This document shows, in pieces, positions 11,774 to 21,274 of a DNA stretch of 64,000 nt. Source of the DNA: Xanthomonas chitinilytica. Its GTDB lineage: Bacteria > Pseudomonadota > Gammaproteobacteria > Xanthomonadales > Xanthomonadaceae. Both the position numbers and the translations under genes were made by a program. The stretch's first letter is position 1; the number at the start of each line of letters is the position of its first letter. Where the stretch lies: positions 372,001 to 436,000 of the forward strand of contig NZ_JAPCHY010000001.1 of assembly GCF_026107455.2 (NCBI RefSeq), in the 5' to 3' direction. The notes under the pieces are model-generated. The model made no database searches. It saw nothing but the letters and a program-made list of their open reading frames with translations, and was not told where the DNA came from.

Positions 11774-13404
11774 GACCGTTCCTGCTGCCCTGGTACCAGC
11801 GCTTGCTGTTCGCCGCCGCACTCGGTGCGGTGGCCGCCTGGGCCAGCCATGCCCAGCTGTTCTGGCAGCAGGACGAAAGCGTCTACGACCGCCTGGTCGG
11901 CAGCTGGGACTATCCGCCCGACGCGCGCCTGGCCATCGTCGCCATCGACGAGCGCAGCCTGCAGCAGCTCGGCCAATGGCCATGGCCGCGCGGCACCCAT
12001 GCGCGCCTGCTCGACCGCCTGGACGAGGCCGGCGTGCGCCGCATCGCCCTGGACCTGATGTTCCCCGAGCCCGACCGCAAGGACAGCACCCAGGATGCCG
12101 AACTGGCAGCGGCGATCCGGCGCAGCGGCAAGGTGCTGCTGCCGGTGATGGCCACTTCGGTCAGCGACGAGACGGTGCCCGAGGAACTGCTGCCGGTACC
12201 GGCCATCGCCGGCGCCGCCGCGGTCCTGGCCCACAGCGACATCGAAGTGGACGGCGACGGCATCGCCCGCGGCCTGTACCTCAAGGCCGGTGTCGGCTCG
12301 GCCTACTGGCCGGCGCTGGGCCTGGCGCTGGCCGGTACCAGCGGCCCGGTTCCCGGCCTGGGCGATCCGCAGGCGGGAATCGCCTCCCCCTACCAGTGGC
12401 GCCGCGACCACTACGTGCGCCTGCGCTATGCCGGCCCGCCCGGCAGTTTCGCGCAGATGTCCTACATCGACGTGCTCGAAGGCCGGGTACCGGCCGAGCT
12501 GCTGCGCGACCGGCTGGTGATCGTCGGCATGACCGCCAGCGGGCTGGCGCCGCGACTGCTCACGCCCACCTCGCACGAGAGCTGGATGAGCGGCAGCGAG
12601 TACCAGGCCAACGTCGCCTCGATGCTGCTGGGCGGCCACGCCATCGTGCCGCTGCAACCGGCCCTGCAGGCCGGCCTGGTGGCCCTGCTGGTGGCGTTGT
12701 CCTGCCTGTGCATGACCCTGTCCACGCCGCCGCCGTGGCTGACCGCCACCGTGGCGATCCCCGTCCCGCTGCTGCTCAGCCTGGTGCTGCTGCGCGGCTT
12801 CGACCTGTGGTTCGCGCCGGCCGCCGCGGTGGCCGGGATCGCCGTGCTGCTGCTGGCCTGGGGCCTGTGGCAGATGCGCTACTGGCGCCGCCAGGCCAAC
12901 CGCGACGCGCTGACCGGGCTGGCCAACCGCATGCGCTTCGAGGAAACCCTGCGCCAGGAGCACGACGCCGCCCGCCGCAGCGGGAGGCCGCTGAGCCTGG
13001 CGTTGATCGACGTCGACAACTTCAAGCACTACAACGACGACTTCGGCCATCACACCGGCGACCGCGTGCTGCAGCAGGTGGGCCGCACGATCTCCGCCCA
13101 TGCGCGCCGTCCGCGCGACCTGGCCGCCCGCTTCGGCGGCGACGAATTCGCGATGATCCTGCCCGACACTCCCCGCGAAGGCGCGATCCAGTTGATCGAG
13201 GACCTGATCGCCCGCGTGCGGCGGATGAGCATCGCCGTCGACAAGGGCCGGCAGGCGCGGGTAAGCGTCACCGTCGGCCTGTACACCGTGGTGCCCGATG
13301 CCGACAGCCTGCCGCCGCATCTGTTCGAAGGCGCCGACACGGCCCTGTACCAGGCCAAGGCAGCTGGGCGCGACGGCTATTTCGCCGCGCCGCCGGACGA
13401 TTGA
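11770..13404 (+). CDS. CHASE2 sensor diguanylate cyclase
   Basis: 544-residue membrane protein. One N-terminal transmembrane segment is followed by a periplasmic CHASE2 domain (about 30-290; VAIDERSLQQLGQWPWPR is characteristic), three transmembrane segments (about 295-375), and a cytoplasmic GGDEF domain. The active-site loop is intact, GGDEF at 456-460, and an inhibitory RxxD site (RPRD) lies five residues before it, so it should make cyclic di-GMP and be product-inhibited. It overlaps the LysM-FecR gene by four bases, which suggests that the partner feeds the periplasmic sensor. Confidence 0.93.
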   Translation: MRPFLLPWYQRLLFAAALGAVAAWASHAQLFWQQDESVYDRLVGSWDYPPDARLAIVAIDERSLQQLGQWPWPRGTHARLLDRLDEAGVRRIALDLMFPEPDRKDSTQDAELAAAIRRSGKVLLPVMATSVSDETVPEELLPVPAIAGAAAVLAHSDIEVDGDGIARGLYLKAGVGSAYWPALGLALAGTSGPVPGLGDPQAGIASPYQWRRDHYVRLRYAGPPGSFAQMSYIDVLEGRVPAELLRDRLVIVGMTASGLAPRLLTPTSHESWMSGSEYQANVASMLLGGHAIVPLQPALQAGLVALLVALSCLCMTLSTPPPWLTATVAIPVPLLLSLVLLRGFDLWFAPAAAVAGIAVLLLAWGLWQMRYWRRQANRDALTGLANRMRFEETLRQEHDAARRSGRPLSLALIDVDNFKHYNDDFGHHTGDRVLQQVGRTISAHARRPRDLAARFGGDEFAMILPDTPREGAIQLIEDLIARVRRMSIAVDKGRQARVSVTVGLYTVVPDADSLPPHLFEGADTALYQAKAAGRDGYFAAPPDD

Positions 13405-13479
13405 AACGGCGCGCGACCGGAAACCATACGGCAGCGAATGCTAGACTCCCCGCTCCCGCCGCCACCTGCAATTCCCGCA

Positions 13480-13941
13480 ATGAAAGCCAGCACGTTCCGC
13501 CACGGCATCAACCTGTGGCCGCCGTTCCTGTTCGCCGGCATCCACGTCACCCGGGTCACCCCGGACTATCGCGACATCCGCGTGGAACTGCGCATGCGCC
13601 CGTGGAACCGCAACTACGTGGGCACCCATTTCGGCGGCAGCCTGTTCGCGATGACCGACCCGTTCTGGATGCTGGGGCTGATGCAGAACCTGGGGCGCGA
13701 CTACTACGTCTGGGACAGGAGCGGCAGCATCGATTTCCTCAAGCCCGGGCGCGGCACGGTGTGGACCGAGTTCAGGCTCGACGACGCGCTGCTGGACGAG
13801 GTCCGCGCAGCGGCGGCCAGCGGCGAGAAATACCTGCGCTGGTTCGAGAACGACATTCTCGATGCGCAGGGCGAGGTCGTCGCCCGGGTCCGCAAGCAGG
13901 TCTACATCCGGCTCAAGCCCGAGGCGCGCAAGGCGGGCTGA
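13480..13941 (+). CDS. DUF4442 hotdog-fold protein (PaaI thioesterase-like)
   Basis: 153 residues resembling the DUF4442 group of hotdog-fold thioesterases: RNYVGTHFGGSLFAMTDPFWM has the usual H-F/G-G-S-L-F/A turn, where family members bind acyl-CoA. No substrate can be named. The start at ATG 13480 (MKASTFRHG) is preferred to the in-frame ATG at 13438, which would add a proline-rich leader. The stop at 13941 abuts the stop of the opposite gene at 13942 with no spacer. Confidence 0.75.
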   Translation: MKASTFRHGINLWPPFLFAGIHVTRVTPDYRDIRVELRMRPWNRNYVGTHFGGSLFAMTDPFWMLGLMQNLGRDYYVWDRSGSIDFLKPGRGTVWTEFRLDDALLDEVRAAAASGEKYLRWFENDILDAQGEVVARVRKQVYIRLKPEARKAG

Positions 13942-15267
13942 TCAGGGCGCCGCCAGCGTCGCCGGCAGCGGCAACGACAGCACCGGCTCGCGCTGCCGCC
14001 AATGGCGCTGCACCTGCAGGCTGCGGCCATCGTCGGCCAGCGCGAACGGCCGCCGGGCACCGGTCAGCTCCGGCGGCAGCCGCGCCAGCAGCGCGGCCAC
14101 ATCGTCTTCGGCGTCCCCGCTTCCGGCGGCCTGGTCGCGCAGCCAGAGCAGCGCCGCCGCCAGCCGCAGTTGTGCGCCGGCATCCTGCAGCCGCAGCTGG
14201 TAGTCGCGGTAGGCCGGCGCGGCGATGTCGGCCAGGATGCAGCCCATGGCATTGGCCGCGCACTCCAGCCGCCACGGCGACGTGGGCTCCGGAACCGGAG
14301 CCACCGGCTCGTCCAGCGCCAGCGCCTGCTGCGCCTCCCGGGTGCAGGCCCACCCCATCCCCACCGCCATCCGGCCCAGTGTCTTGTCCTCGTCCAGTAC
14401 CAGCCAGCGCAGGCGGCCAGCCGATTGCACGATCGCGGCCCGGCTGAAATCGAACTCGCCCCGCATCGCGCCGCAGATGCTCAACTCGCCGGCAGCCGGA
14501 GGTGCGAACGCGCCCGCGCAGGTTGCCGGCAGCGGATGATCCAGCGGCAACTCGGCCAGCACCTCGGCCAGCAGCCGTGCGTTGCCCTCCACCATCGCCG
14601 CTCCGATCATCGCCGCCAGCAGGTTGTCGCCGTGCGCCAGCAGCATGCGCGCGGTCGTCGCATCGTTGCAGATGCCCGCCAGCGCCGCGTCGCTGCGCCC
14701 CTGCACGTGCGCCAGCGCATGCGCCGGCAGCGACCGCATCAGCAACTGGAAGGGCGGCATCGGCATCGAAGGATCTGCTGCGAACAGGTTGCGGTGGTGT
14801 CCGTAGCGCGCCAGCTCCGCGATCCGCGCCAGCAACGCCTGCTGCCCGGCCAGCGCCGCGGCGACGGCCGTCGCATCCTCGCGGACCGCCTGCAGGCATC
14901 CCGGCTGGCGCCAGCTGCACGGCGACTGCATCGCCTCCGTCTGCCGGAACCGCTCAGAAGCAACGCTTTCGAAAGCGACGCCTGCGCCCCATTCCTCGGC
15001 GGGAAGGGCCGCCAGCAGCTGCCGATGGCGGGCGACGTCCTGCATCGCCAACGCCTCCCGCTGCGCTGCGGGGACCTCCTCGTAGCCGAGCAGCCACAGC
15101 GCCGCGAACGCGTTGTCGCCGGGTTGCTGCACCTCTTCCTGCAGCCATGCGAGCGCCTCGCGCTGGCCACGCTCCATCGGCATCATCCGCGACACCGTCC
15201 ACAGCGCCACCGCCAGCAGCAGCAACATCAGCACTCCCTGCAACAACCACCGCAACGCCTTGAACAC
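13942..15267 (-). CDS. Uncharacterised membrane-anchored protein
   Basis: 441 residues with one N-terminal membrane anchor (ALRWLLQGVLMLLLLAVALWTV) and a long, mostly helical soluble part rich in alanine and leucine, probably periplasmic. No family was recognised. The start was set at a GTG at 15267 because AGGGAGGG lies just upstream at the right distance; a GTG at 15300 in the same frame has no such site. Isolated cysteines (CSWRQPGC, ICNDA, TCAGAF, CTREA, CAANAMGC) could form disulfides in the periplasm. It converges head-on with the DUF4442 gene. Confidence 0.7.
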   Translation of the reverse strand: MFKALRWLLQGVLMLLLLAVALWTVSRMMPMERGQREALAWLQEEVQQPGDNAFAALWLLGYEEVPAAQREALAMQDVARHRQLLAALPAEEWGAGVAFESVASERFRQTEAMQSPCSWRQPGCLQAVREDATAVAAALAGQQALLARIAELARYGHHRNLFAADPSMPMPPFQLLMRSLPAHALAHVQGRSDAALAGICNDATTARMLLAHGDNLLAAMIGAAMVEGNARLLAEVLAELPLDHPLPATCAGAFAPPAAGELSICGAMRGEFDFSRAAIVQSAGRLRWLVLDEDKTLGRMAVGMGWACTREAQQALALDEPVAPVPEPTSPWRLECAANAMGCILADIAAPAYRDYQLRLQDAGAQLRLAAALLWLRDQAAGSGDAEDDVAALLARLPPELTGARRPFALADDGRSLQVQRHWRQREPVLSLPLPATLAAP

Positions 15268-15341
15268 AGCATTCCCTCCCTGGCCATCGTCCAGCCGCAC
15301 CGTGCAGCTTAAACAGGCCGCCGGACCGCTACAATCCGCCC

Positions 15342-16016
15342 ATGTCGCCCGAAGCCGCTTCCGCCCCCCGCCCCTCCCTGCAACGACTGTTCCTGACCGG
15401 CCTGCTGACGCTGCTGCCGATCTGGCTGACGTGGGTGGTCGTCAAGTTCGTGTTCGTGCTGCTGGCCGGCATCAGCAGCCCGCTGGTGGTGCCGCTGTCG
15501 CAGCAGATGGCGGCCTCGTTCCCGCACTACCTGGGATGGATCAAGGCCGAATGGGTGCAGGCCGTCATCGGCCTGCTGGCCACGTTGCTGGTGATCCTGG
15601 CGGTGGGCGTGCTCAGCCGGCGGGTCATCGGCCAGCAGTTGCTGCGCTGGTTCGGCGCGGTCATCCGCCGCATCCCGCTGGCCAGCATCATCTACGACAG
15701 CGCGCGCAAGCTGCTGGACATCCTGCAGACCAAGCCCGGCAGCACCCAGCGGGTAGTACTGATCGACTTCCCGCACCGCGACATGAAATCGGTGGGGCTG
15801 GTGACGCGGGTGATCCGCGAGCACGGCAGCGACCGCGAGCTGGCCGCGGTGTACGTGCCGACCACGCCCAACCCGACCTCCGGCTACCTGGAGATCGTGC
15901 CGGTGGAGCTGCTCACGCCCACCGACTGGACCGTGGACCAGGCCATGAGCTTCATCATCTCCGGCGGCGCGGTGGCGCCGGACAGCGTGCCCTTCACCCG
16001 CGCCGGCGAGCGCTGA
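15342..16016 (+). CDS. DUF502 family membrane protein
   Basis: 224 residues. Two transmembrane segments (about 16-42 and 75-95) are followed by a soluble domain with the DUF502 signature IPLASIIYDSARKLLD and the segment PTTPNPTSGYLEIVP. Function unknown; the family is widespread in proteobacteria and plants. The ATG at 15342 starts MSPEAASAP. The next gene starts four bases after the stop, so the pair is probably co-transcribed. Confidence 0.88.
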   Translation: MSPEAASAPRPSLQRLFLTGLLTLLPIWLTWVVVKFVFVLLAGISSPLVVPLSQQMAASFPHYLGWIKAEWVQAVIGLLATLLVILAVGVLSRRVIGQQLLRWFGAVIRRIPLASIIYDSARKLLDILQTKPGSTQRVVLIDFPHRDMKSVGLVTRVIREHGSDRELAAVYVPTTPNPTSGYLEIVPVELLTPTDWTVDQAMSFIISGGAVAPDSVPFTRAGER

Positions 16017-16019
16017 GCG

Positions 16020-16793
16020 GTGAGCCTGCGGCCGCTGCACGACCGCGCGGTGCTGCTGTTCATCGCGCTGGCGGCGTTCTTCTGCGCCAACGCGATACTG
16101 GCCGAGCTGATCGGGGTGAAGATCTTCGCCCTGGAAGACACCCTGGGCATCGCGCCACTGAACTGGAACCTGTTCGGCCAGACCGGCTCGCTCAGCTTCA
16201 CCGCCGGCACCCTGCTGTGGCCGATCGTGTTCGTCCTGACCGACACGATCAACGAGTTCTTCGGCCGCCGCGGGGTCAAGTTCATCTCGTGGCTGACGGC
16301 GCTGCTGATCAGCTACGGCTTCCTGTTCGCCTTCGCCGCCATCGCGCTGGTGCCGGCCGGCTGGTGGGTGACGGCGATGCAGGCCGAGGGCGTGCCCGAC
16401 TACCAGGCCGCGTTCGCCGCGGTGTTCGGCCAGGGCATGTGGACCATCGCCGGCTCGCTGGTCGCGTTCATGATCGGCCAGCTGGTCGACGTGGCGGTGT
16501 TCCACCGCATCCGCCGCGCCACCGGCGAGCGCATGGTATGGCTGCGCGCCACCGGCTCCACCGCGGTATCGCAGCTGATCGACAGCTTCGTGGTGATCTG
16601 GATCGCCTTCGTGCTCGGCCCGCAGCGATGGCCCACCTCGCTGTTCCTGGCGGTGAGCACGGTGAACTATGCCTACAAGCTGCTGTTCGCCATCGCCCTG
16701 ATCCCGCTGCTGTACCTGATGCGGCGGGCGATCACCGCCTACCTGGGCGCCGAGCGCGCGCAGCAGCTGCGCGCCGAGGCCGCCGCCGGCTGA
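16020..16793 (+). CDS. Queuosine precursor transporter (YhhQ family)
   Basis: 257-residue membrane protein with about six transmembrane segments matching the YhhQ/DUF165 family, which imports queuosine precursors (preQ0/preQ1) for tRNA modification. Family marks include ANAILAELIGVKIF, the TDTINEFFGRRGVKF segment (residues about 79-93), and QLIDSFVVIW. The start is GTG at 16020, three bases after the DUF502 stop; no ATG fits. The link with DUF502 is positional only. Confidence 0.88.
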   Translation: MSLRPLHDRAVLLFIALAAFFCANAILAELIGVKIFALEDTLGIAPLNWNLFGQTGSLSFTAGTLLWPIVFVLTDTINEFFGRRGVKFISWLTALLISYGFLFAFAAIALVPAGWWVTAMQAEGVPDYQAAFAAVFGQGMWTIAGSLVAFMIGQLVDVAVFHRIRRATGERMVWLRATGSTAVSQLIDSFVVIWIAFVLGPQRWPTSLFLAVSTVNYAYKLLFAIALIPLLYLMRRAITAYLGAERAQQLRAEAAAG

Positions 16794-16869
16794 ACCCGGC
16801 CGGCCCTCGTCTGGCCGAGCGCGGCGATATCGGGCAAGCTCGACGGCTTGTGCGTTCCCGGAATTCCCG

Positions 16870-18726
16870 ATGCCCTCCAGCCTGTCCCGCGCCCTGGCGC
16901 TCGCCATCGCCTCGATCCTCGCCCTCTCCACCGCCCCGGCGGCCGAAGCGGCAACGAAGAAGGCCCAGCGCCCGGCAGCCGCCCAGGCCCGCCCCGCCGC
17001 AGCGAAGCCGGCCGCCACCCCGGACAAGGCGGCGCAGCTGAACAACCTCTACGAGCAGTACTGGGATGCGTCGATGCAGCTGAATCCGCTGCAGGCCACG
17101 TTCCAGGGCGACGGCCGCTACAACGACCAGCTGCCGAACTTCCTGTCCCCGGCCTTCCGCCAGCAGTCGCACGACTTCACCGTGGAATGGCTGGGCAAGG
17201 TCGAGGCGGTGGGCGCCGAGGGCCTCGGCGGCCAGGACCTGCTCAGCTACGAGATCTTCGTGCGCGACGCGCGCGGCTCGCTGGCCGCCGAACGGTTCCC
17301 GAGCTGGATGCTGCCGGTCAGCCACTACTACAACATCGCCAGCATCATGGCGGTCCTCGGCTCGGGCACCGGCCCGCAGCCGTTCCAGACGGTCAAGGAC
17401 TACGAGAACTGGTCGCGGCGCTCGCTGGGCATCCCGGTGCTGTTCGAGCAGGCCATCGACAACATGCGCGAAGGCATCGCCGCCGGGGTGGTGCAACCGC
17501 GCGCGGTGATGGAGAAGGTGCTTCCGCAGCTGGATGCGGTGATCCGCCCCACCGCCGAGGAAAGCCTGTTCTGGGAGCCGGTGCGCAACCTGCCCGAGGA
17601 CTTCTCCGACGAGGACAAGGCGCGCATCGCCGCCGAATACAAGCGCATGATCGAATACCGGATCATGCCCGCCTACCGCGCCCTGCGCGGCTTCATCGCC
17701 ACCGCCTACCTGCCGGCCACGCGCGACAGCGACGGCCTGTCGGCGCTGCCCGACGGCCAGGACTGGTACGCGCAGAACATCCGCCAGGCGACCTCGTCCG
17801 CGCAGACGCCGCAGCAGCTGCACGAACTGGCCGTGCAGCAGGTCGGCGAACTGCAGGAGCAGATCGCCGCGCTGATCAAGCAGGCCAGGCTGCGCGGCTC
17901 GACCCAGAAGGTACTGCGCAGCATGCGCAGCGACCGGCAGTTCCAGTTCGCCGACGAGGACGCGCTGCTGGCGCAGTACCGGCAGCTGCAGGAGCAGGTC
18001 GAGGCCGGGTTGCCGGCGCTGCTGGCGACCCGGCCGAAGGCGCCGCTGGAGATCCAGGCGGTCGAACCCGAACGCGCGCCAACCTCGCCGGCGGCCTTCT
18101 ACCAGCAGCCGCTGCCCAATGGCGGCCGTCCCGGCACCCTGTACGTCAACACCAGCGACCTGCCCAGCCGCAAGCGCTGGGCCACGCCGATGCTGTTCCT
18201 GCACGAAGCCATTCCCGGCCACCATGTGCAGCTGGGACTGCAGCAGGAGCTGGACAAGCTGCCGCGCTTCCGCCGCCTCGGCGGCGACGTCGCCTTCGTC
18301 GAAGGCTGGGGCCTGTACGCCGAATCGCTCGGCGACGCGCTCGGCCTGTACGAAGATCCGTACGCGCGGCTGGGCTATCTGCAGGCGGCGCTGACCCGCG
18401 CCGCGCGCATGGCCGCCGACACCGGCCTGCATGCCGACGGCTGGAGCAAGCGCCAGGCCGTGGACTACCTGGTCAAGACCGCCGGGTTGGCGCCGGCCGA
18501 GGCCGAGGCCGAAGTCGAGCGCTTCATGGCCCAGCCCGGCCAGGCCCTGGCCAACCGCACCGGCGAGCTGAAGCTGTTCGCGCTGCGCGACAAGGCGCAG
18601 GCCGCGCTCGGCGAGCGCTTCGACCTGCGTGCGTTCCACGAGGAAGTGCTGAAGGACGGCTCGATGCCGCTGGACATCCTCGAAGCCAAGATCGACCGCT
18701 GGATCGCCAGCCAGCAGACACCGTGA
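16870..18726 (+). CDS. Secreted DUF885 metallopeptidase-like protein
   Basis: 618 residues with a signal peptide (ending near AAEAA, residue 27) followed by a lysine/alanine/proline-rich linker to about residue 55. The DUF885 core is clear: a zinc-binding HEAIPGHH at residues 445-452 and the downstream EGWGLYAE segment that supplies the third ligand. DUF885 proteins are thermolysin-fold (gluzincin-like) peptidases related to M32/M3; most lack an assigned substrate. It is followed by a serine hydrolase gene 19 bases later, probably in one transcript. Confidence 0.87.
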   Translation: MPSSLSRALALAIASILALSTAPAAEAATKKAQRPAAAQARPAAAKPAATPDKAAQLNNLYEQYWDASMQLNPLQATFQGDGRYNDQLPNFLSPAFRQQSHDFTVEWLGKVEAVGAEGLGGQDLLSYEIFVRDARGSLAAERFPSWMLPVSHYYNIASIMAVLGSGTGPQPFQTVKDYENWSRRSLGIPVLFEQAIDNMREGIAAGVVQPRAVMEKVLPQLDAVIRPTAEESLFWEPVRNLPEDFSDEDKARIAAEYKRMIEYRIMPAYRALRGFIATAYLPATRDSDGLSALPDGQDWYAQNIRQATSSAQTPQQLHELAVQQVGELQEQIAALIKQARLRGSTQKVLRSMRSDRQFQFADEDALLAQYRQLQEQVEAGLPALLATRPKAPLEIQAVEPERAPTSPAAFYQQPLPNGGRPGTLYVNTSDLPSRKRWATPMLFLHEAIPGHHVQLGLQQELDKLPRFRRLGGDVAFVEGWGLYAESLGDALGLYEDPYARLGYLQAALTRAARMAADTGLHADGWSKRQAVDYLVKTAGLAPAEAEAEVERFMAQPGQALANRTGELKLFALRDKAQAALGERFDLRAFHEEVLKDGSMPLDILEAKIDRWIASQQTP

Positions 18727-18745
18727 CCGCCCTGGAGCCGCTGCG

Positions 18746-19828
18746 ATGATCGCGACCTGCAAGCGCCTGCTGTTGTTGTCATTGTTGCTGGGCGGCGCGG
18801 TGGCGCAGGCCCAGGCCACCGCGCAGATGCGCCGGCCCGATCCCGGCGTCGATGCGCTGATGCAGCGCTACGACGGCCAGCTGCCCGGCGCCGCGTTGCT
18901 GGTGCTGCACAAGGGCAAACCGGTGTTCCGTCGCGGCTATGGCCTGGCGGTGGTCGAGGACGGCACCGTGGTGACGCCGCAGACCAACTTCCGCCTGGCC
19001 TCGGTCAGCAAGCAGTTCACCGCCGCGGCGATCCTGCTGCTGGCCGAGGACCGGAAGCTGTCGATCGACGACCCGGTGAAGAAATGGCTGCCCGGCCTGC
19101 CGGCCGCGGCCGATGCGGTGACGTTGCGGCAGCTGCTCGGCCATACCAGCGGGTTGATCGACTACGAGGACCTGATGGACCCGACCGACACCCGGCAGGT
19201 GCGCGACAGCGACGTGCTCCGGTTGCTGGAAAAGCAGGACCGCACCTATTTCCCGCCGGGCAGTGGCTACCGCTACAGCAACAGCGGCTACGCGCTGCTG
19301 GCGCTGGTCGTGGCACGGGCCTCGGGCAGCGACTTCGCCAGCTTCCTGCGCCAGCGCATCTTCCTGCCGCTGGGCATGGCCGACACCTATGCCCACCAGG
19401 ACGGCGTGGACGAAGTGCCGCATCGTGCCTATGGCTACAGCGAGGTCGACGGCCGCTGGCAGCGCACCGACCAGAGCCCGACCAGCGCGGTACTCGGCGA
19501 CGGCGGCATCTATTCGTCCATCGACGATCTCGCCAAATGGGATGCCGCGCTCTACGGCCGCCGCCTGCTCAAGCGTTCCTCGCTGAAGCTGGCGTTCTCC
19601 CCGGCCACCGCCACCGACGAGCCCGACGTGCCGTTCTACGGCTTCGGCTGGCGCCTCAACGGCGATGCACAATGGCACAGCGGCGAGAGCATCGGCTTCC
19701 GCAACGTCATCCTGCGCTACCCGAAGCAGAAGCTGACGGTGATCGTGCTGAGCAACCGCAACGACCCCGAGCCCTACCCGCTGGCGCTGCAGATCGCGCA
19801 GCGCTGGCTGGTGGAACCACGGCGATGA
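18746..19828 (+). CDS. Secreted serine beta-lactamase-fold hydrolase
   Basis: 360 residues with a signal peptide (LLLLSLLLGGAVAQAQA). Class C/PBP-type motifs are in order: SVSK at residues 86-89 (nucleophile and base), YSNSGY with the YxN motif around 176-178, and HSGES in place of KTG near 312. The HSG form is usual in esterase or peptidase members rather than true beta-lactamases, so drug resistance should not be assumed. It lies 19 bases after the DUF885 peptidase and overlaps the VOC gene by four bases (19825-19828). Confidence 0.88.
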   Translation: MIATCKRLLLLSLLLGGAVAQAQATAQMRRPDPGVDALMQRYDGQLPGAALLVLHKGKPVFRRGYGLAVVEDGTVVTPQTNFRLASVSKQFTAAAILLLAEDRKLSIDDPVKKWLPGLPAAADAVTLRQLLGHTSGLIDYEDLMDPTDTRQVRDSDVLRLLEKQDRTYFPPGSGYRYSNSGYALLALVVARASGSDFASFLRQRIFLPLGMADTYAHQDGVDEVPHRAYGYSEVDGRWQRTDQSPTSAVLGDGGIYSSIDDLAKWDAALYGRRLLKRSSLKLAFSPATATDEPDVPFYGFGWRLNGDAQWHSGESIGFRNVILRYPKQKLTVIVLSNRNDPEPYPLALQIAQRWLVEPRR

Positions 19829-20223
19829 CCGCCCCGCTGCTGCAGGGCATCCACCACGTCGCGCTGATCGCCTCGGACTATGCGCGCTCGAAGGACTTCT
19901 ATACCCGCATCCTCGGCCTTGCGGTGGTCGCCGAGAACTTCCGCGCCGGACGCGACTCGTGGAAGCTCGACCTGGCGCTGCCCGACGGCAGCCGGCTGGA
20001 GCTGTTCTCGTTCCCCGAGCCGCCGCCGCGCCCCAGCCGCCCGGAAGCCTGCGGCCTGCGCCACCTGGCCTTCCGCGTCGGCGATCTCGACGCCGCGGTG
20101 GCCCACCTGCACGCGCACGGCGTGGCCACCGAGGACATCCGCGTCGACCAGTACAGCGGCCGCCGCTTCACCTTCTTCGCCGATCCCGACGGGCTGCCGC
20201 TGGAGCTGTACGAAGCCGGCTGA
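19825..20223 (+). CDS. VOC family protein similar to YaeR (glyoxalase-like)
   Basis: 132 residues, one glyoxalase/bleomycin-resistance (VOC) domain. It resembles E. coli YaeR: GIHHVALIASDYARSKDFY at the start, RPEACGLRHLAFRV in the middle and FFADPDGLPLELYE at the end, which supply H-E-H-E type metal ligands. The substrate is unknown. The ATG overlaps the TGA of the serine hydrolase, so translation is coupled. Confidence 0.88.
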   Translation: MTAPLLQGIHHVALIASDYARSKDFYTRILGLAVVAENFRAGRDSWKLDLALPDGSRLELFSFPEPPPRPSRPEACGLRHLAFRVGDLDAAVAHLHAHGVATEDIRVDQYSGRRFTFFADPDGLPLELYEAG

Positions 20224-20368
20224 GCCGGCGCGTGGCGGCGGCCGTCGCCGCCGGCGGTCACATTCCGGTTCCCGCCACGTCCATGGTCCCAGTGACTTCC
20301 GGCGGATTGCGGCGCTGCCGCCGCGACCGGAAGAATCGAATCCATCCAGTGAACGACAAGGAACGTAC

Positions 20369-21262
20369 ATGCTGCAGATCCGCGGGCTGTCCAAGACCTA
20401 CGCCAATGGCGTCCATGCACTGAAGGGCGTCGATCTCGACATCCCGCGCGGAATGTTCGGCCTGCTCGGCCCCAACGGCGCCGGCAAGTCGTCGCTGATG
20501 CGCACGCTGGCGACGCTGCAGGAAGCCGATTCCGGCAGCGCCACGCTGACCGGCGCCAACGGCGAGGCGATCGACGTGCTGCGCGACAAGGATGCGGTAC
20601 GCCGCCAGCTCGGCTACCTGCCGCAGGATTTCGGCGTCTATCCCAAGGTCAGCGCGCTGGACCTGCTGGACCACTTCGCCGTACTCAAGGGCCTGACCGC
20701 ACGCAGGCAGCGCAAGGAAGTGGTCGAGGGCCTGCTGCAGCAGGTCAACCTGTGGGACGCGCGCAAGCGCAAGCTCGGCACCTACTCCGGCGGCATGCGC
20801 CAGCGCTTCGGCATCGCCCAGGCGCTGCTCGGCGACCCGCGGCTGGTGATCGTCGACGAGCCCACCGCCGGGCTCGATCCGGAAGAGCGCAACCGCTTCC
20901 TCAACCTGCTGGCGGAAATCGGCGAGAACGTGGCGGTGATCCTGTCCACCCACATCGTCGAGGACGTCACCGACCTGTGCCCGACCATGGCGATCATGAA
21001 CAAGGGCGAGGTGCTGCTGACCGGCAGGCCGGCCGACGCCATCGCCGCGCTCGAACGGCAGGTATGGCGCAAGCAGGTGGCCAAGAGCGCGCTGGCCGAC
21101 TACGAGGCGCGCTTCACCGTGCTGTCCACGCGGCTGGTCGGCGGCCACCCGGTGATCCATGTATTCAGCCCCTCGCAACCGGACGAAGGCTTCGCGCCGG
21201 TGGAGCCGGGGCTGGAGGACGTCTACTTCCAGCGCCTGCGCCTGCAGGCGCGGGCCGCCTGA
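20369..21262 (+). CDS. ABC transporter ATP-binding protein
   Basis: 297 residues with all ABC ATPase motifs: Walker A GPNGAGKS at 34-41, Q-loop in GYLPQDFGVYP, signature YSGGMRQRFG, Walker B LVIVDEPTAG, and the switch histidine in STHIVED. The C-terminal 80 residues are an accessory domain typical of ABC-2 type exporters. The ATG at 20369 follows AAGGA. It lies 12 bases before the permease-peptidase fusion gene, which must supply its membrane domain. Confidence 0.93.
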   Translation: MLQIRGLSKTYANGVHALKGVDLDIPRGMFGLLGPNGAGKSSLMRTLATLQEADSGSATLTGANGEAIDVLRDKDAVRRQLGYLPQDFGVYPKVSALDLLDHFAVLKGLTARRQRKEVVEGLLQQVNLWDARKRKLGTYSGGMRQRFGIAQALLGDPRLVIVDEPTAGLDPEERNRFLNLLAEIGENVAVILSTHIVEDVTDLCPTMAIMNKGEVLLTGRPADAIAALERQVWRKQVAKSALADYEARFTVLSTRLVGGHPVIHVFSPSQPDEGFAPVEPGLEDVYFQRLRLQARAA

Positions 21263-21274
21263 CGGAGACGGCCC

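Noticed and set aside
18746..19828. Beta-lactamase resistance gene
   Set aside because: The KTG motif is HSG and the neighbours are a peptidase and a VOC protein; the fold is shared by many esterases and peptidases.
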